Source of the DNA: Ophiodon elongatus
Lineage: Eukaryota; Chordata; Actinopteri; Perciformes; Hexagrammidae
Direction: 5' to 3'
Assembly (NCBI GenBank): GCA_016806645.1
Contig: JACSYO010000506.1
Location: 1,526,001-1,590,000 of the forward strand
DNA: 64,000 nucleotides
Below the pieces are notes generated by a model. The model was not told the DNA's origin, did not search any database, and saw only the letters and a program-made list of their open reading frames with translations. Positions 63,742 to 64,000 of this stretch are shown here, piece after piece. Position 1 is the stretch's first letter; every line of letters begins with the position of its first letter. The position numbers and the translations under genes were made by a program.

Positions 63742-64000
63742 ATGATTCTGAAAGACGAAGGAATCTTATGGACTTTTCTGAGACCATTAGAACTCAAATA
63801 CACGTGTATTTTCCTCCAGTGTTTACAGACATAAGTCTCCTCCAGCCTCAAAAACAACACTCCTGGTTGAACTTTCTAAACGGTTTGCCCTTTGCTCCAC
63901 AGTGGAAATAATCCTCACCCCCCCCTAAATAAGGCAAAGCCGGTGTGCAATCACAGATCAGGACCGTAAACAAGCAAATGAAATGCTCGCCTTGTATCTT
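63742..64000 (+). other. fbxo30: FBXO30 3' UTR (start)
   Basis: Sequence after the FBXO30 stop. No AATAAA hexamer is seen before the window ends, so the 3' UTR probably continues outside. Confidence 0.55.

Overview
This window is nuclear DNA from a bony fish, most likely a teleost. It is AT-rich intron and intergenic sequence with short, well-spliced vertebrate genes, many dinucleotide microsatellites and several dispersed repeats that look like common teleost families. Every gene identification comes from reading the translated exons and splice sites against remembered vertebrate proteins; no search was run.

Layout, left to right. (1) STXBP5 (tomosyn-1), minus strand: only coding exon 1 is inside (4447-4593), in a GC/CpG-rich promoter area; 1-4446 is its first intron. 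(2) 4594-10136: intergenic, no gene seen. (3) RAB32-type small GTPase, minus, complete in three exons (10403-13484). (4) GRM1 (metabotropic glutamate receptor 1), minus, complete coding sequence in eight exons (15369-35049), 1165 residues. (5) A head-to-head intergenic promoter region, 35.1-38.3 kb. (6) SHPRH (SNF2/RING E3 ligase), plus, complete in 29 coding exons (38317-51182), 1662 residues. (7) A small single-pass membrane protein with a zona pellucida (ZP) domain, plus, nine exons (52686-59105), 376 residues, which I cannot name. (8) FBXO30, plus, two coding exons (61436-63741), 737 residues, with an upstream non-coding exon.

The order and strands match the human 6q24 block (FBXO30-SHPRH-GRM1-RAB32-ADGB-STXBP5) read in reverse, with two differences. 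ADGB is not seen between RAB32 and STXBP5, and the ZP-domain gene sits between SHPRH and FBXO30. The genes do not form one pathway: tomosyn acts in SNARE control of exocytosis, Rab32 in lysosome-related organelle and mitochondrial traffic, mGlu1 in synaptic glutamate signalling, and SHPRH and FBXO30 are ubiquitin ligases.

The most unusual signals are: a Gly-for-Ala change in the Rab32 G3 box (WDIGGQ); a GC-AG intron in SHPRH; an upstream ORF whose stop overlaps an in-frame Met codon of GRM1; an ~0.9 kb duplication in GRM1 intron 2 whose 187-bp core is almost identical while its flanks have diverged; two foldback elements with long inverted ends; a pair of back-to-back perfect hairpins; and the ZP gene itself. 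I see no CRISPR array, operon, prophage, tRNA or rRNA.
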